Shown here piece by piece: positions 1-11,600 of a DNA stretch of 64,000 bases. The notes under the pieces were generated by a model. That model saw nothing but the letters and a program-made list of their open reading frames with translations, had not been told where the DNA came from and searched no databases. Source of the stretch: Viscum album (lineage: Eukaryota > Streptophyta > Magnoliopsida > Santalales > Viscaceae). Position numbers and translations under genes: made by a program. The stretch spans positions 43,074,605 to 43,138,604 of the forward strand of contig OY728160.1 in assembly GCA_963277665.1 (NCBI GenBank), in the 5' to 3' direction. Numbering within the stretch: position 1 is the first letter of the stretch; each line of letters begins with the position of its first letter.

Positions 1-13
1 GGCAAGGAGCTAC

Positions 14-262
14 TTGAATGTGGAAGATCTGGGATGCCAGAAAAGGAGACTGACTTATTATCCTCCATCTTATAGAAGAAATAGTCTCTATGGATACTGT
101 TTTCATTTTTCTAACTTTGGCCATAAGTTTATGTATTGCAAGAATATATTCGATAGGAGAGATTCATACAACTCTCAAAGATGTGCCGATATTCACCCGC
201 TTGATGGTGTTGATCTCACAAACAATTTTTCTACTATAGAAGAATATTATGGGTATGAATAA
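14..262 (+). pseudogene. copia-1 Gag C-terminal fragment with zinc knuckle
   Basis: This 82-codon open stretch carries a degenerate CCHC knuckle at about residues 29-42 (positions 98-139). The first Cys, the Gly-His pair and the last Cys remain, and the second Cys is replaced by Phe. A working knuckle is C-X2-C-X4-H-X4-C, so zinc binding is probably lost. In retrotransposons this domain binds RNA within nucleocapsid. The start lies beyond the window edge, and the Met at position 14 is only the first in frame. The next coding block is the protease region after a stop and about 80 nt. Confidence 0.65.
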
Positions 263-340
263 TCTAATTATGTGGACAAAATAATTGCAAGGCCATCAAT
301 ATATTATACTCAATCCAATATCTCTTGTAAAGAATAGAAG

Positions 341-742
341 ATGATCGAGAAATCCAATCTAGCAGATTTTTCCCTCAAAGCTACAAAAATCAGTAGCACA
401 AGGATTCTGGACAACGGTTGCTCAACTCATATGACAGGTAAAGTAGGCCTGTTAACTGTCATCAAAAGGAAAGTTGATGGTACAGAACTATTGGGTAATG
501 ATGGAGCTCTGAAAATCAAATGCATTGGAACTACTGAATTAGCTAATGGAGAACTAAAGGAAACTAAAGTCCTTTATGTTGATGGCCTACATCATTATCT
601 ACTCAGCATGAGTCAAAATTGTGACTCAGGACTTATAGTTACTTTTAATCAGATTGGATGCACTATCAAGGGAAATATAGGGAATTCACTCATGATGGGA
701 TGCAGAACAGAAGGCAACTTGTATCAGTTTGATAGTAAATAA
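341..742 (+). pseudogene. copia-1 aspartic protease fragment
   Basis: This is an uninterrupted stretch of 133 codons. It has the copia protease signature DNGCSTHMTG at residues 24-33. The usual active-site triad Asp-Ser-Gly reads Asp-Asn-Gly here, so the catalytic site is altered. The downstream motif ending in LHHYLLSMSQ matches the conserved block after the protease in plant copia elements (normally ...NLLSVSQL). The frame stops just before the GAG-pre-integrase block. In an active element this protease would cleave the Gag-Pol polyprotein. Confidence 0.85.
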
Positions 743-776
743 AATGTTTGTTACAAGACTGTTCGAGAAGAAAACA

Positions 777-1620
777 GTTTGTGGCATCAGAGACTGGGAC
801 ACATCAATCAACAAGACATGGAAAAAATATCAAATTTGAGGATTGTCATAGACAATCCCATCCTAAATCATGAGCGTTAAAAGTCTTGTGATGCTTGCAT
901 TCGTGGAAAGAAGGTCTGTAGTTCCTATCGGCCAATGAAGAAAATGGCATATCATCTTCTTGATCTAATTCATACAGATGTACACAGGCCGATAAATGTT
1001 TCCAGAACTCATGGAGAACGGTACATTGTCCTTTTCATAGATGATTATAGTAGAATGACATGTATAGTGGGCATTCACAGGAAACGACAAGTGCTTGACT
1101 GCATGAAAACATATCGGCAAATCGTTGAGAATGTTTCTGGATGAACAATCAAAGTGTTGTGATCAGAAAATGGAGGGGAATACACATTCATTGAATTTAA
1201 AAATTACCTGGAGAATCATGGGATACAACATGAGGTAGTTGCTGTAATAACTCCACAGCAAAATGGAGTTGTTGAACATAGGAATCGACAAGTGAACAAC
1301 ATGACACGAACTGTACTGATTGAGAGTCTTATTCCATGACATTACTGGAAAGAGGACGTTCAAGCAACAATATATCTTCAAAATAGAACATAACTTTATA
1401 TGGGTGAGATGAAGAAACCATATGAATTGTGGCGTGGAAGGAACCCGTCTTTGAAATACTCTCGTGTGTTTGGAAGTAAATTCTTCATTAGAAACAAAGA
1501 AGGAAATCAAGGGAAGTATGGTGACAATGAAGATGAAGGAATTTCCTTGGATACTCAATGAATATAAAAGCCTACAACTGTTTCAACAAGAAAATAGGAA
1601 GGATTTTTGAAAGCAATGAT
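777..1620 (+). pseudogene. copia-1 integrase fragment (zinc-binding and core domains)
   Basis: The block starts with SLWHQRLGHINQQDM and a following C-X2-C (CDACIRGKK), the HHCC zinc domain of copia integrase. The core follows: LIHTDVHRP (first catalytic Asp near 972), FIDDYSR at about 1036-1056 (normally the second conserved block), ENGGEY at about 1168-1185 (the Asp of the D-N-G-G-E-Y motif has become Glu), then QQNGVVEHRNR at 1258-1290, which holds the catalytic Glu. Stops interrupt it near 1142, 1160, 1337 and 1390. It then degrades into an acidic linker. Order and motifs are clear; activity is excluded. Confidence 0.85.
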
Positions 1621-2064
1621 GTTATGATAATTGAATAGAAAACCAAAAATGATTCAAAAACATCATATGCTAATGTGATAGAAATTGAAGAATAAGGTGG
1701 ACATAAAGAAAATAAAAATATAGAAATAGAAGAAGATGTACAAAAAACTCAGCAGTCACATCATTATATTGACTAAGAAGATGAACCTGAAGAAGAAACT
1801 ATGGATGGAGAGAATTCAACTAAACAACACAAGAGAAATTTTAGAGCTGAGACTGATCCATACAACATAATGGGGGATATAAGTGCACCCTCTCAAACAT
1901 GGAGGATGAGGAATAACATGAAATCTGCATTTCTAACAGTTGTGGAGCCATCCTCATTTTAAGAAGATGCAATGGATGAATCATGGGTGAAAGCCATGAA
2001 TGAAGAGTAAGATCATATTGACAAGAATCAAACATGTGATCTTGCCCAAAGACCTGAAGGTCAT

Positions 2065-2940
2065 AATGTGATTGGTACAATATAGATCATCAAGAAAATT
2101 TTTGATGAGCCTGGAAGTGTTATTAGAAATAAGGAATGACTGGTATGTAAAGGATACTCCCAGATTGAAGGTGTTGATTTTGAAGAAGCCATCTCTCCAG
2201 TGGCTAGACTGGAGTCAATCAGGATTTTCCTTGACACGGAACTCCAAAGAGGACATAAAGTATATGAAATGGATGACAAGACAACATTCTTGAATGGTGT
2301 ACTCAAAGAAGAAGACTACTTTGAAGAACCAATGGGTTTTGTTCTTGGTACTGATGAAACAAAGTTCTTCAAACTGAATAAATCTCTATATGTTTTGAAG
2401 AAGGCACCACGAGAAAGGTATTCCCAGCAAGACTCGTATCTGAAAGAACATGAGTTCAAAAGGGGAGGAGTAGACCACAATATATATATGAAGAATTTTC
2501 CAAAAGATCCGTTCATGGTTCTAGTCTACGTTGATGAAATTATATTTGGTGGAAGTAGGTAAAAATTAATGGACGAATCTACCAATAACATGAAATAAAA
2601 ATTTGAAACCTCTATGATTGGTGAGCTCACATATTTCTTGGCACTACAGGTGATTCAAAGGGAGGATTACACTTTCATTTCTCAAGAAAAGTATGCAAGA
2701 GAGCTGCTGAGGAAGTTTAATATATAAGAATCCAAACCAATATCAACTCCGATTGAAATTGGAACCAAACTTGGAAAGCATGAGTATAGGGAATCTATTG
2801 ACCCCACTATGTACAGGAGGATAATTGGGAGCCTACTTTACCTGACAGAGACATGGCTAGATATTGTCTTTGCAACTTGTCTAGTGGCCCGATTTCAGAG
2901 TAATCCAAAGGAGTAACATATTATAATAGTAAATTGAATC
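2065..2940 (+). pseudogene. copia-1 reverse transcriptase fragment
   Basis: Read across frames, this region gives the copia RT blocks: a P-V-A-R-L-E-S-I-R-like segment at about 2195, a decayed D-V-K-T-A-F-L-N-G block as MDDKTTFLNG at about 2269-2298, KSLYVLKKAPRERY at 2382-2420, VDHNIYMK at 2470-2493 and YVDE at 2527-2538. The catalytic YVDD has become YVDE, so the polymerase centre is damaged as well as frame-broken. A later block at about 2620-2650 (ELTYFLALQVIQ) matches the conserved E-L-x-Y-F-L-G-L-Q-V segment. It leads directly into the RNase H domain. Confidence 0.87.
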
Positions 2941-3478
2941 GTGAGGTATATTCAAGGTACACACAATTGCGACTTATACTTTGCTACTAGAAGAGACAAT
3001 GAATTATCAGCATTTTCTGATGCTGACTGGGAGGGTGATGTAGTGGATCGAAAGTCCACCAGTGGTGGAGCAATCTATATTGGTGATAAATGTTTTGGAT
3101 GGTTGAGAAAGAAACAAGAAAGTAATTCTCTTAGTACTGCTTAAACAGAGTATATATATGCCACAAAGGCATGCACTCAACTGATACAGATGAAGCAAAA
3201 CTAACAGATATTCTAGATGTGGTGAAGCAACCAATGTTAATTTATTGTGATAACAAGAGCGCAATTGATCTTATGATAAATCATATTCAACATTCTCTTA
3301 CAAAACATATTGAAATCAGGTATCACATTATGAAAGAAAAGATGAGCATGGAGTGATTATAATGGATCATGTGGGAACTGATGAGCAAGTGGCTGATACC
3401 CTAACCAAGCCACTGTCAGCAGCTGAGTTTGATAAGCATCGGTTGAACCTCGGTGTTCAGCCACCTCCCATTGCATAA
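2941..3478 (+). pseudogene. copia-1 RNase H fragment and pol 3' end
   Basis: Motifs in order are FSDADWEGD (first catalytic Asp region), RKSTSGGAIYIG, WLRKKQESNSLSTA, TEYIYATKACTQ after a TAA that replaces a probable glutamine codon, IYCDNKSAIDL (catalytic Asp), HSLTKHIEIRYH and finally ADTLTKPLSAAEF with a terminal TAA at 3476-3478. This is the standard carboxyl end of plant copia pol. About 370 nt of non-coding sequence separate it from the polypurine tract, which is typical spacing. Confidence 0.88.
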
Positions 3479-3862
3479 AGAGGTTACACAATACGCCTCT
3501 CCCTAGTTATGTTAATTTTTTTATTCTTTTTATGGTTCCAATGCAGATTTGTGGGGGAGGTACTATCTATGGGGAGTGTGGTATGTGATGAATAATAAAC
3601 AATTACCATTCTTTGGGTTTATTGTCAATGGGGGAGGAAGGAATACACTGGACATGTAATGCATCTGTGACACAATAAGAGAATTTCTTTGGAGTCATTG
3701 ATAATTCCAAAACACGGGAACCTAATTCAAGCTTCCTCTCTTGTTTTCTACACCGAGCATTGCTCACGTAGACTTAGAGTGTTGGATGAGTTGATTCTTT
3801 CATTTGTGGTTTGCCTATGGCTGGTGCTTTATTGAATTTATTTACTGATTGCCAACAAACCC

Positions 3863-3874
3863 AAAGGGGGAGAT
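3863..3874 (+). other. copia-1 polypurine tract
   Basis: AAAGGGGGAGAT, preceded by CAACAAACCC, is the primer site for plus-strand synthesis. It sits immediately before the inferred LTR start. The same string precedes the 3' LTR of copia-2 at 61038-61049, which supports both calls. Confidence 0.85.
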
Positions 3875-4167
3875 TATTGGAACCATGGTCATTCTTTTCA
3901 TGAACTATAGTATGGTTTGTGTTTGTTGTCAAAACTCAGTGGAAGTTCAGAATGTTTACCAGAAAAGTAATCATAGAGAACAATCAGATAATAGCATTGA
4001 ATGTGGCGTCATTTTCCAGTGTTTTCCAAATTTCTTGACCTTAAAATTGACAAATGAAGAAAAGTGTTTTTGGCAATGGTACTTGCACGCCGATTACTTG
4101 GAGGCTTGGAAACTAGGGCACAATATGTTTTTCAAGATCAGAACAACAAAATATGGAAAAGGGAAAA

Positions 4168-4720
4168 GGGGCGCCCAAGTTTAGGGATAGTCGCGCAAGT
4201 GACTTGCGCGCTGAGGCTTGTGCACTGAGACATGCACCTCAAAAGTTGTGCGACGTGGGGGGACTTGTGCACCGTCGCACATGGTGTCAAAATCCTATAA
4301 ATAGAGGTCGACCCCTCGTCATTCGACATGATGTTCAGACTTGGAGAAAATCAGAGCTCCTGTTGTGCATGTGTAGTGGTTGTGCAAGTGGTTGTGGGTC
4401 GCGCAAGTAGATGTTGTGCGACAGTTTTTTGCTGCTTGTCCAAGGTGGTATGGGTGAGAAATGGGGTGAGTCGCCCAATTTCAGAGTTGGAAAAGGAGGT
4501 TTCATGCAGGTGGTTTGGTAACACTTGCAAGCCAGGATTTGAAGATGTGTGACATTTGACAGTTGCACACCAATATTGTTTTGGGCTTAAAAGAGTGTGA
4601 GTCGCGCAAGTTTGGAGTTGCAGAAGCTTGTGTCACACAAGTGGTTGAGGTGGACTTGCGCACCTATTATAACTTGTGCGCAGACACTTTCACACCGGCA
4701 TAGAGAAGGGCACCAAGTTT
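4168..4720 (+). repeat. Cluster of short direct and inverted GCGCAAGT-type repeats in copia-1 LTR
   Basis: The motif (T)CGCGCAAGT or its complement ACTTGCGC recurs with variants near 4170, 4190, 4201, 4263, 4380, 4398, 4598, 4654 and 4671. Related strings are GTTGTGCGAC (4244, 4413) and GAGTCGC.CAA (4468, 4600). The cluster straddles the TATA box. It is clearly richer in G+C and CpG than its surroundings. Such repeats are common in LTR enhancer regions, but no factor can be named from sequence alone. Confidence 0.6.
4294..4307 (+). promoter_or_regulatory. Probable TATA box of copia-1 LTR
   Basis: CCTATAAATAGAGG is a strong plant TATA box. It lies about 420 bp into the LTR, just after the GC-containing repeats, and would place the transcript start near 4330. 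The other copia element has CTATAAATAT at the corresponding place in both LTRs. Confidence 0.65.
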
Positions 4721-5281
4721 GGTTGATCCATAGTTGTAATTCAAGATTGTGTGAAAGCTGGAATATTGCCTGATAAAGTTGGTGCAAAGTGAGATTCATC
4801 TACGGGTGGAATTTGGACTTCAACAAATCATCTACATAAAACAGATGATGTATTAATTAGCGATGATGAAGAGAACTTCATGTCTATAAACTGAGTGGGA
4901 CTTCACCAAAGGCAGTGAGCCAGGGGGAGTCAATGGGAGTGACCCAAGGGATGCAGTAGGTTATCCTTGAATAGTTGAAAAGGCAGTGGGCTTGGGACAG
5001 ATTTACTGTTCCCAAACCATTGTAATCCACGAGTGAAGAAGAGTGGAATTTTCTATGATAGAAAACCTATCGGTGTATGATCCTTGGACGTAGCCCTTAG
5101 CGGTGAAACTACTAAAAAGAGATGTGTCATTTATTTTCATGTGAATGTTTTATTTATCCATATATCCATCATTAAGGTTAAACTAGTTTCTAACAATGAG
5201 GGAACAAGATCCGTCAGTTTAAAAGAAAATGTTGACACCCTGATTCACCCCTCCCCTCTCAAGGTGTCCCAGGGTCCTTCA

Positions 5282-5682
5282 TTTAAATCTATCACAATTG
5301 TACATATAGGGTTTCTGAATTCATAAAAAATATCCCCATTGAGTGTCTAAGTAGGTGTACCCCAAGGACCGTACTCAAATACCATATTACCTCATGTCAA
5401 GAAAGGAACATATTGTTGGAGTTATTAACCCTAGGTACATCTATTCTAGAGCCACATCCACCTGTATTATCTATAAGAGGATGCATATATGGGAAACCAC
5501 TCACTCAATCAATTACCTTTTTTTTATAAAACACTCAATCAATTACCTAAATTCTAGGGATTATTCCTAAATATTGAATAATCCTTATACTTATCCTTAT
5601 AGAAATCCTTAATCATATCCTAATAAATATATATATAGATCTTTCTAATGTTTTCTCACCATTGTTTTCAAAAGGTTAATAA
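5282..5682 (-). mobile_element. Relic 1: end of internal domain of the long-LTR family
   Basis: This aligns by eye with 22990-23343 of the young element. Anchors are ATATCCCC..GAGTGTC (5327-5345 versus 23033-23050), CCCTAGGTACATCT (5430-5443 versus 23130-23143) and the following AGAGCC.C.TC.ACCTG. In element orientation this is the segment just inside the PBS. The PBS itself is no longer recognisable. Copia-1 abuts its left side. Confidence 0.7.
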
Positions 5683-6215
5683 AACCTTTACTTTTTTCAT
5701 CTATAGAGTCTCATTATTACATACAAGGATATTATATTATATTATTTGAAAATTTAGTATATTACAAAAGTATAGTCTTGAGGACGATAATAGTTTATTG
5801 TCTTTGTAAACATGTAAAAAAATCATTTATCATGATGAATGATCTTCAAGATCTCCCATAAATAGGTACTCATTTATTAATTCCACCTAAAAACATTCTT
5901 CAGATCCTAGGGATTGGAAACATAAAAATTTGTGAGATCAGATTCTCAGTAAGGTTAAACAAGAGAGAAATGTAAGCATAAACATGAACATAGGGGTTTG
6001 ATAATGTGATTGTAAGAGAAAGAGATCGTACCCTACAAATCAAAGATCATAGAAAGTAGTTAGGGAATAAATCATGATAGTTAATGAGAACTTAATCATA
6101 ATAAAATCATAATAATGAGATGTGAAATCAAAATATAAGAATAATAAATAGTATTTTTGGAATAATTATAGACAATATTATGTCAACGATACCAAAAAAT
6201 AACTTTATAACATGT

Positions 6216-6490
6216 TAGGATTGGGATATGAACCATATACCTACTAAGGGATTTTGATAACAACCAATGTACCCTATTTATTGTAGGTTTGATATAAAAC
6301 CATATACTTTATAGTTTTTTTGAATTGGATAAAACTGGTGTACCATATTTCTTTTAGGATTGGGCTGCAGCTCGTGTTCCTTCTTTTTTTAGGGATTAGG
6401 CTGCAACTCATATAACCTCTTTCTTTTAGGCTTAGGCTATAACCCATGTTCATTATTTTTTCCGTGGGATTCAATCTATATACCCTTTTA
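6216..6490. repeat. Minisatellite of about 36-bp period in relic 1 LTR
   Basis: About seven diverged units start near 6216, 6286, 6320, 6356, 6391, 6428 and 6466, most spaced 34-38 bp. Each has the shape AGGATTGGGCTGCAACTCATGTNCC. The young LTR has two 36-bp-spaced units at the equivalent place (16749 and 16785). Confidence 0.7.
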
Positions 6491-8320
6491 TCTCATATAA
6501 ATTTAATCATTACCCAACATATTTAAGAGAGATATAGGTCCCACACATCTCATAATGAAATCATACATGCATGTTCCACAACATCACAAACAATCAATTC
6601 ATATTGCATGAAATAAAATTTGTATCATAAAAATATAATTCTGGAGAAACAAACATGTTTCATAAAAGTTTAACCCAATTTATAACCCATGAAAGAGAAA
6701 TAGATTTCATAAACATATAAATAGTGAAAGAGAAAAGGGTTTCAAAAAGACCATGACAATAAGAGCAACCCATTCATATAAAGAATTTAAATTTAATGAT
6801 TGGATCATTTAAATGAAAGGTGTGAGTAAAATAAAGATATTTTACCTCAAATGGAATATATCTACATCATGTATTTTGTAAACACTTATTCTAGAAAATT
6901 TCATTTCTTTTTTGAAAAATTATATTTAAAACATAAATCCATTTGATATCCATATTCCATACAAAATTAAAAATGGATCTTGAAATTGTTTGTAATAAAA
7001 ATTATGTCAAATTATATTTTAAAAAATATCATGGTAATAATTATCCTTTTAATCAAAAAAATAACGATTCCATTAATTTACGGTTGGTGCATCCATACGT
7101 GTCATACAATGTGAAGGGAACATTACTTTGGCATGGTAAAAAAGATAGAAAAATTCATCATTCTGTGAGAGACAATAAGATTCCATTGAATTTTTTTTTA
7201 AAATAAAATGATGGTGAATATTAGTTTTAATTATCAAAGTAAAAAATTATAATATTCCAGTAACCCATTTTTGTAGAACATGATGTTTAAGGAAAACAAT
7301 TCTCTGAAAAAAGAGTGGCTAAAGTTGAGATTTCTTTAAAACAATTTCATAACTATCTTATATTCAAAAGAGATGAAAAGGGAACCAATAAATGAATATA
7401 TCATGTATAACTAGGGTATAATAAAACTTATGATATTTTAAAAGATAGGGATCATAATATTTAATAAAAGGATGTATAATAATAAATAATCCTGACGAGT
7501 GTTGAGATTGTTTCACCAAACACTTACCAATTTTTTGCATGGGATGATACTCTTCATATAATAAAATTAAATTACATTAACTATAAAATATAATGAAAAT
7601 AAATATATTCATTATAAAACAATTCAATTTAAATCATATTCACCTAATGAAAGAACATAGGTGTAGAACAATACATTTTTCTCAAATAAGCCAATTTGAG
7701 ACCAAATTAATTTACTAATTTGGTAAATTTTGAAACATTTAACCCATGAAATAATGATAATCGGATTATTATTTAATTACCCATAAATTTAATTATAATA
7801 ATTATATAATACATGAATTTTTAGTATACACATCACAAAAATGGAATGTGTGGTTAATAATGTATATATCTCACAAAAATAAAAAGTGAGATCATATTTT
7901 CTTACCCTGTGTGTTTACAATCATCTTACACATTCAATACTGCTATATAATAAATATAAATTTATAATAAATATTTTAGAAAACAATATCATTATATATA
8001 ATAATATATATTAATTTATAATGTCTTAATATTACTATCTTGTTAGCAATTTCATGTTAAGGTTAAACATTAGGTAATATTTGGTTTGTTTTTCTTCATG
8101 TGTCTTAATTTGTTATATCTTGGTTCTTAATAATTATATAATGATTTAAATAATGCTAAACATGGTGTAGATATCATATATATAAATTATATTTTTATTC
8201 TAATAATAAATATAATATATATGTTTGGAACAGAATTTACTATTTATGGAGATGATAGACCGTACATACGCACGAAAACTATTTCCATTGAATTATAAGG
8301 ATAAAAGCAAGAAAAGAGGA

Positions 8321-8326
8321 ATATAT

Positions 8327-8360
<34 letters not shown>
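8321..8360. repeat. AT dinucleotide microsatellite
   Basis: A run of (AT)n with GTAT interruptions. Similar shorter runs occur at 11209-11227 and 50029-50049. Confidence 0.9.
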
Positions 8361-10213
8361 CATAATTATAGTATAATTATGACATCATATGTATTATACA
8401 CATTCACTAAATCCATCCTTAATACAATCCATGAATTATATGAATGAATCATATTGCTTTGAGGGGGAGGTAGTCGACACAACCTCAAATAGAATTATTG
8501 TATTAACCAAAATGAAAATTAAAAAATCCATGTGTTGAAAAAATGAAAAAAATAGAAAAACTAAAATTAAATATCATATATTACTTATATAAATTTTTTT
8601 CAATCATAATTTCAACCATGATAGGCGGTAAAGGAAAATGAACAATAATTGTTTAGTGAGACAGTAGTTCTCCGTACACTTAAACATTTTGTTTATTACG
8701 CATTAGATATATGTGTGTGTACGATTAGGTTGAAAACATGAAACAAAAAAAATATTATTTAATATAATGTTTTGTTATGAAATATTTGAATAAATATATT
8801 AAAGGTGTTGGAGATGAATAATAATATGAAATTCCCTATGAGAAGAGGTTGCCTCATAATTGGATAAATCATTTTTGTTTGTACCAAAAGGCTTCCTTGG
8901 TTTGCATTATGAAAAGGGAGGGCATTATATGATAAATTTAGGAATGTTTATAAGTGTATTGGGATTATATTTGGATTATATAAGAGGTTTTAGTGGCGAT
9001 AATAAGTGAAATAGGTGGTGGTCTTTTATAGGAAAGGAAAATAACTCACCTTGAGTTTTTTTAAAACAAGTTAGGTGTACACATCTTCTTACAAAAAAGT
9101 AAAAAAACATCTTGAATAAATAATTTATGTTTTATGGACACTATATATCAATGAAATTGGTTATGGAATATTGGCTATATTATTTTTCCCAATATTAATA
9201 AACTTTAGATCCTAATTATTCTTAATGGGACCATAATCACAGGGATTAATTTTAATCACTTTTACTAATAATATTCTCCAAAATAAACATGATATAACTT
9301 TACTCTTTATATAATAATTATTAAAATAGTTTATTTCCTTTTTTAAGAACTCAATGCATATAGGAATAAAAAAAATATCAGTGCTAATAACGTAGACGGA
9401 ACGAAAAAATATGTTTTTAAAGTAGAAAAATGTCCAAAAGTCTATTATGTTTTTATATTAAAATTCAATGCGAAATAGATTATAATGGAATAAATTTTAT
9501 TAATAGATGTATAATAGATCTAATGTGACCTTAAATAAATTTAATTTATAATTTTACATTAATATATATTTAAATGAAAAGGTATTTATTAACTAAAATG
9601 AATTATTTTTCATTATTCATAAAAAATGATGCTTCTCTAAAAAATACCAAAATTCACCCTATGGTAATTTCATCATTAAAAATTCAAAAATTAATTTAAT
9701 TTTATCAAATTATTTTTCCATATCTATCTAAAATTAAAATTATCATTTTAAATTGAAGGACATGAAATGTAGTTTATTTGAGAAAATTTTATTTTTAAAC
9801 ATATATGGTCTTTACCAATAATTATATATTTCATTATCAAAAAGTTATATTTATGTAAAACCATTATGAAAAATACTTTAAAAGAAATTATTAATATTAA
9901 TATTACTAATTTTAATTTCTAGGTTATAATTATCTAATTTAAATAATTATAATAGTAAAATAACGTTTCATAGAAGCTTCATTGTTGCATGTAACGTACG
10001 CCAAGTCGTGGTTGCCTGTAAAATATTCTGAGTAGATGTTCCTTGTATTTTACACCAAGTAAAATTTTATAACATAATTTAAGATGGATTAATGGGATTG
10101 TTATTTTTGACTTAGTTATGTAATAAAAAAATTTAATACTGTGTGAAAAGAATAATATCAAAAGACTTAATTATTTTAATAACAAATAAGTCACAAAATC
10201 TCAGGGTGTTACA

Positions 10214-11600
10214 TACTACTTGAGACATTTAACGATTTAATAGAATGTGACTATAAGATCATGAAAAATTCTAACAGTGATAATAATATTTTCATTTATT
10301 TATTTTTAGATCTATATATGTAAAATTATTTTGTTATAGATATAGAAGATGTTCTCTTTTATAAGTATGGGAGCGACACACACTAGATAATTTAAAATAT
10401 TAAAAAGCTAAAGACAATAAATTCTGAATGTGGATCCTAATGTATAATAAATATTATCTATATTAATTTATGGTTTAAATATATTCAATATATATCATTT
10501 AGACTATATTTGGTGATATATTTTCCTATATCAATATTTGACCCTAGATAAACAATTTTAAACATTGCCCTAGTATAAAATTTTTATTGTTTTATCTATT
10601 TATTATAATGAAAAATGTATGTGAAAAATTACTAAATATTTACATAACAATATATATATATATATTAAATAAATTTTATTAAATTAAATTTATAATTGGG
10701 GATGGACTTAATTTAAAATAAATTATGAAAAAATTAATGAAAATACTTTTTTTGAGAATTTTTTTCTGACAAAACAAGAAAATTAATTCACATTCATAGA
10801 ATAGTAATAAAATTATATAAATTTCAACACATTTTAAAAAAAATCTAAAACTATTGTAATTCATTATAATTTTTATTATGTATAGTTTTTATTTATATAA
10901 TTATAATAAAAATACATTACACATTAAAAAATAGTTTACTAAGAAATAACTCTTGTTCCCTTAAAATGAATTTTTCTTCATTAGTAATCATTAAATCGAT
11001 TGACTATGCATAATTATTCATAAATTAAAAAATTCTTTAAAATAGATTTTAAATATTTATCATAATATTCTCCTATAAAAAATCATAGTAAGTAGAATAA
11101 TATGTTTCTTTAGTAAAATAATACTCTATTTCATGAAATAATTTTATTAAAATTTAATAATTATGTTATAGAAAATAAAAAACATGTATAACTAATGGAG
11201 ATAATAATATATATATATATATATATAACATACTATATCTTATTCATAATAAAAAATCTAACTAATTTTTTATAAAATTTATAATAAATCATAATATATT
11301 TATACTTAGTGTTTGGTGTAAAGGGAATTATCGAATACGTAAAATTTATTTCAAGGTAATACATAAAATATTATGAGTTTTTACATTCTAACCCATTTAA
11401 AATTAAGGTTTCTCTTAATATTCCATCAATATAATTTAAAATAATAAGGATATATTTTCTTCATCACATCTTTAGGGTCCCAATTTGTTTCCAACAATTT
11501 ATGGTAGCAACACAATACATTGAAAATATATTCTATCTCCTTTCATATTAATTTTCATATAAAATCTGAAATATCCATTATTATATCTTCAAAGAAATCA
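10214..11600. other. A+T-rich non-coding stretch, nothing recognised
   Basis: This follows the outer end of the relic 1 LTR. It has many homopolymer A/T runs, no long open frame and no motif I can place. It may include the 3' part of the minus-strand gypsy fossil to its right. Confidence 0.6.

Larger units (their letters stand above)
1..5281 (+). mobile_element. Decayed Ty1/copia retrotransposon (copia-1), 5' end outside window
   Basis: A left-truncated copia element reads in the order Gag zinc knuckle, protease, integrase, reverse transcriptase, RNase H, polypurine tract and 3' LTR, which is the Ty1/copia order (integrase before RT). The frame is broken by many stops and small indels, so it cannot make a polyprotein. 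Several stops look like single C-to-T changes, for example an arginine codon of the integrase motif at about 1160 and a glutamine codon in RNase H at about 3142. Its right end abuts sequence related to the internal domain of the long-LTR family, so it appears inserted in an older copy of that family. The 5' LTR and PBS are not in the window, so no target-site duplication can be tested. Confidence 0.9.
3875..5281 (+). repeat. copia-1 3' LTR
   Basis: The start is fixed by the adjacent polypurine tract, and the first bases read TATTGG where copia-2 has TGTTGG. The end is placed at ...GTCCTTCA (5281), because the preceding CACCCTGATTCACCCC/CTCTCAAGG block aligns with the tail of the copia-2 LTRs, and because the sequence beyond aligns to the long-LTR family interior. 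Shared tail motifs with copia-2 (CTTGGACGTAG near 5086) show that the two elements belong to related families. The U3 part is rich in short GC-containing repeats, listed separately. The end position is inferred to within several bases. Confidence 0.7.
5683..10213 (-). repeat. Relic 1: ancient LTR of the long-LTR family (about 4.5 kb)
   Basis: Anchors to the young LTR come in the same order: TAGAGTC..ATTATTACATA at 5705-5725; CTCAGTAAGG and TAAGCATAAACA at 5947-5985; a 36-bp-period repeat at 6216-6490, about 0.5 kb from the LTR edge as in the young copy; the hairpin loop at 8249-8270 (18 of 22 bases as in the young loop); and a block near 9600-9690 matching 20520-20600. It ends in GGGTGTTACA at 10213. 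The distance between ends, about 4.53 kb, equals the young LTR length. No coding potential is expected or seen; an 87-codon open stretch at 6943-7206 has no known domain. Confidence 0.75.

Noticed and set aside
6216..6490. CRISPR-like array
   Set aside because: Units are contiguous, diverged and lack unique spacers. This is a minisatellite in an LTR relic.
6943..7206. An 87-codon coding frame in relic 1
   Set aside because: It has low-complexity Lys/Asn-rich translation, no domain, and lies inside an aligned LTR relic.
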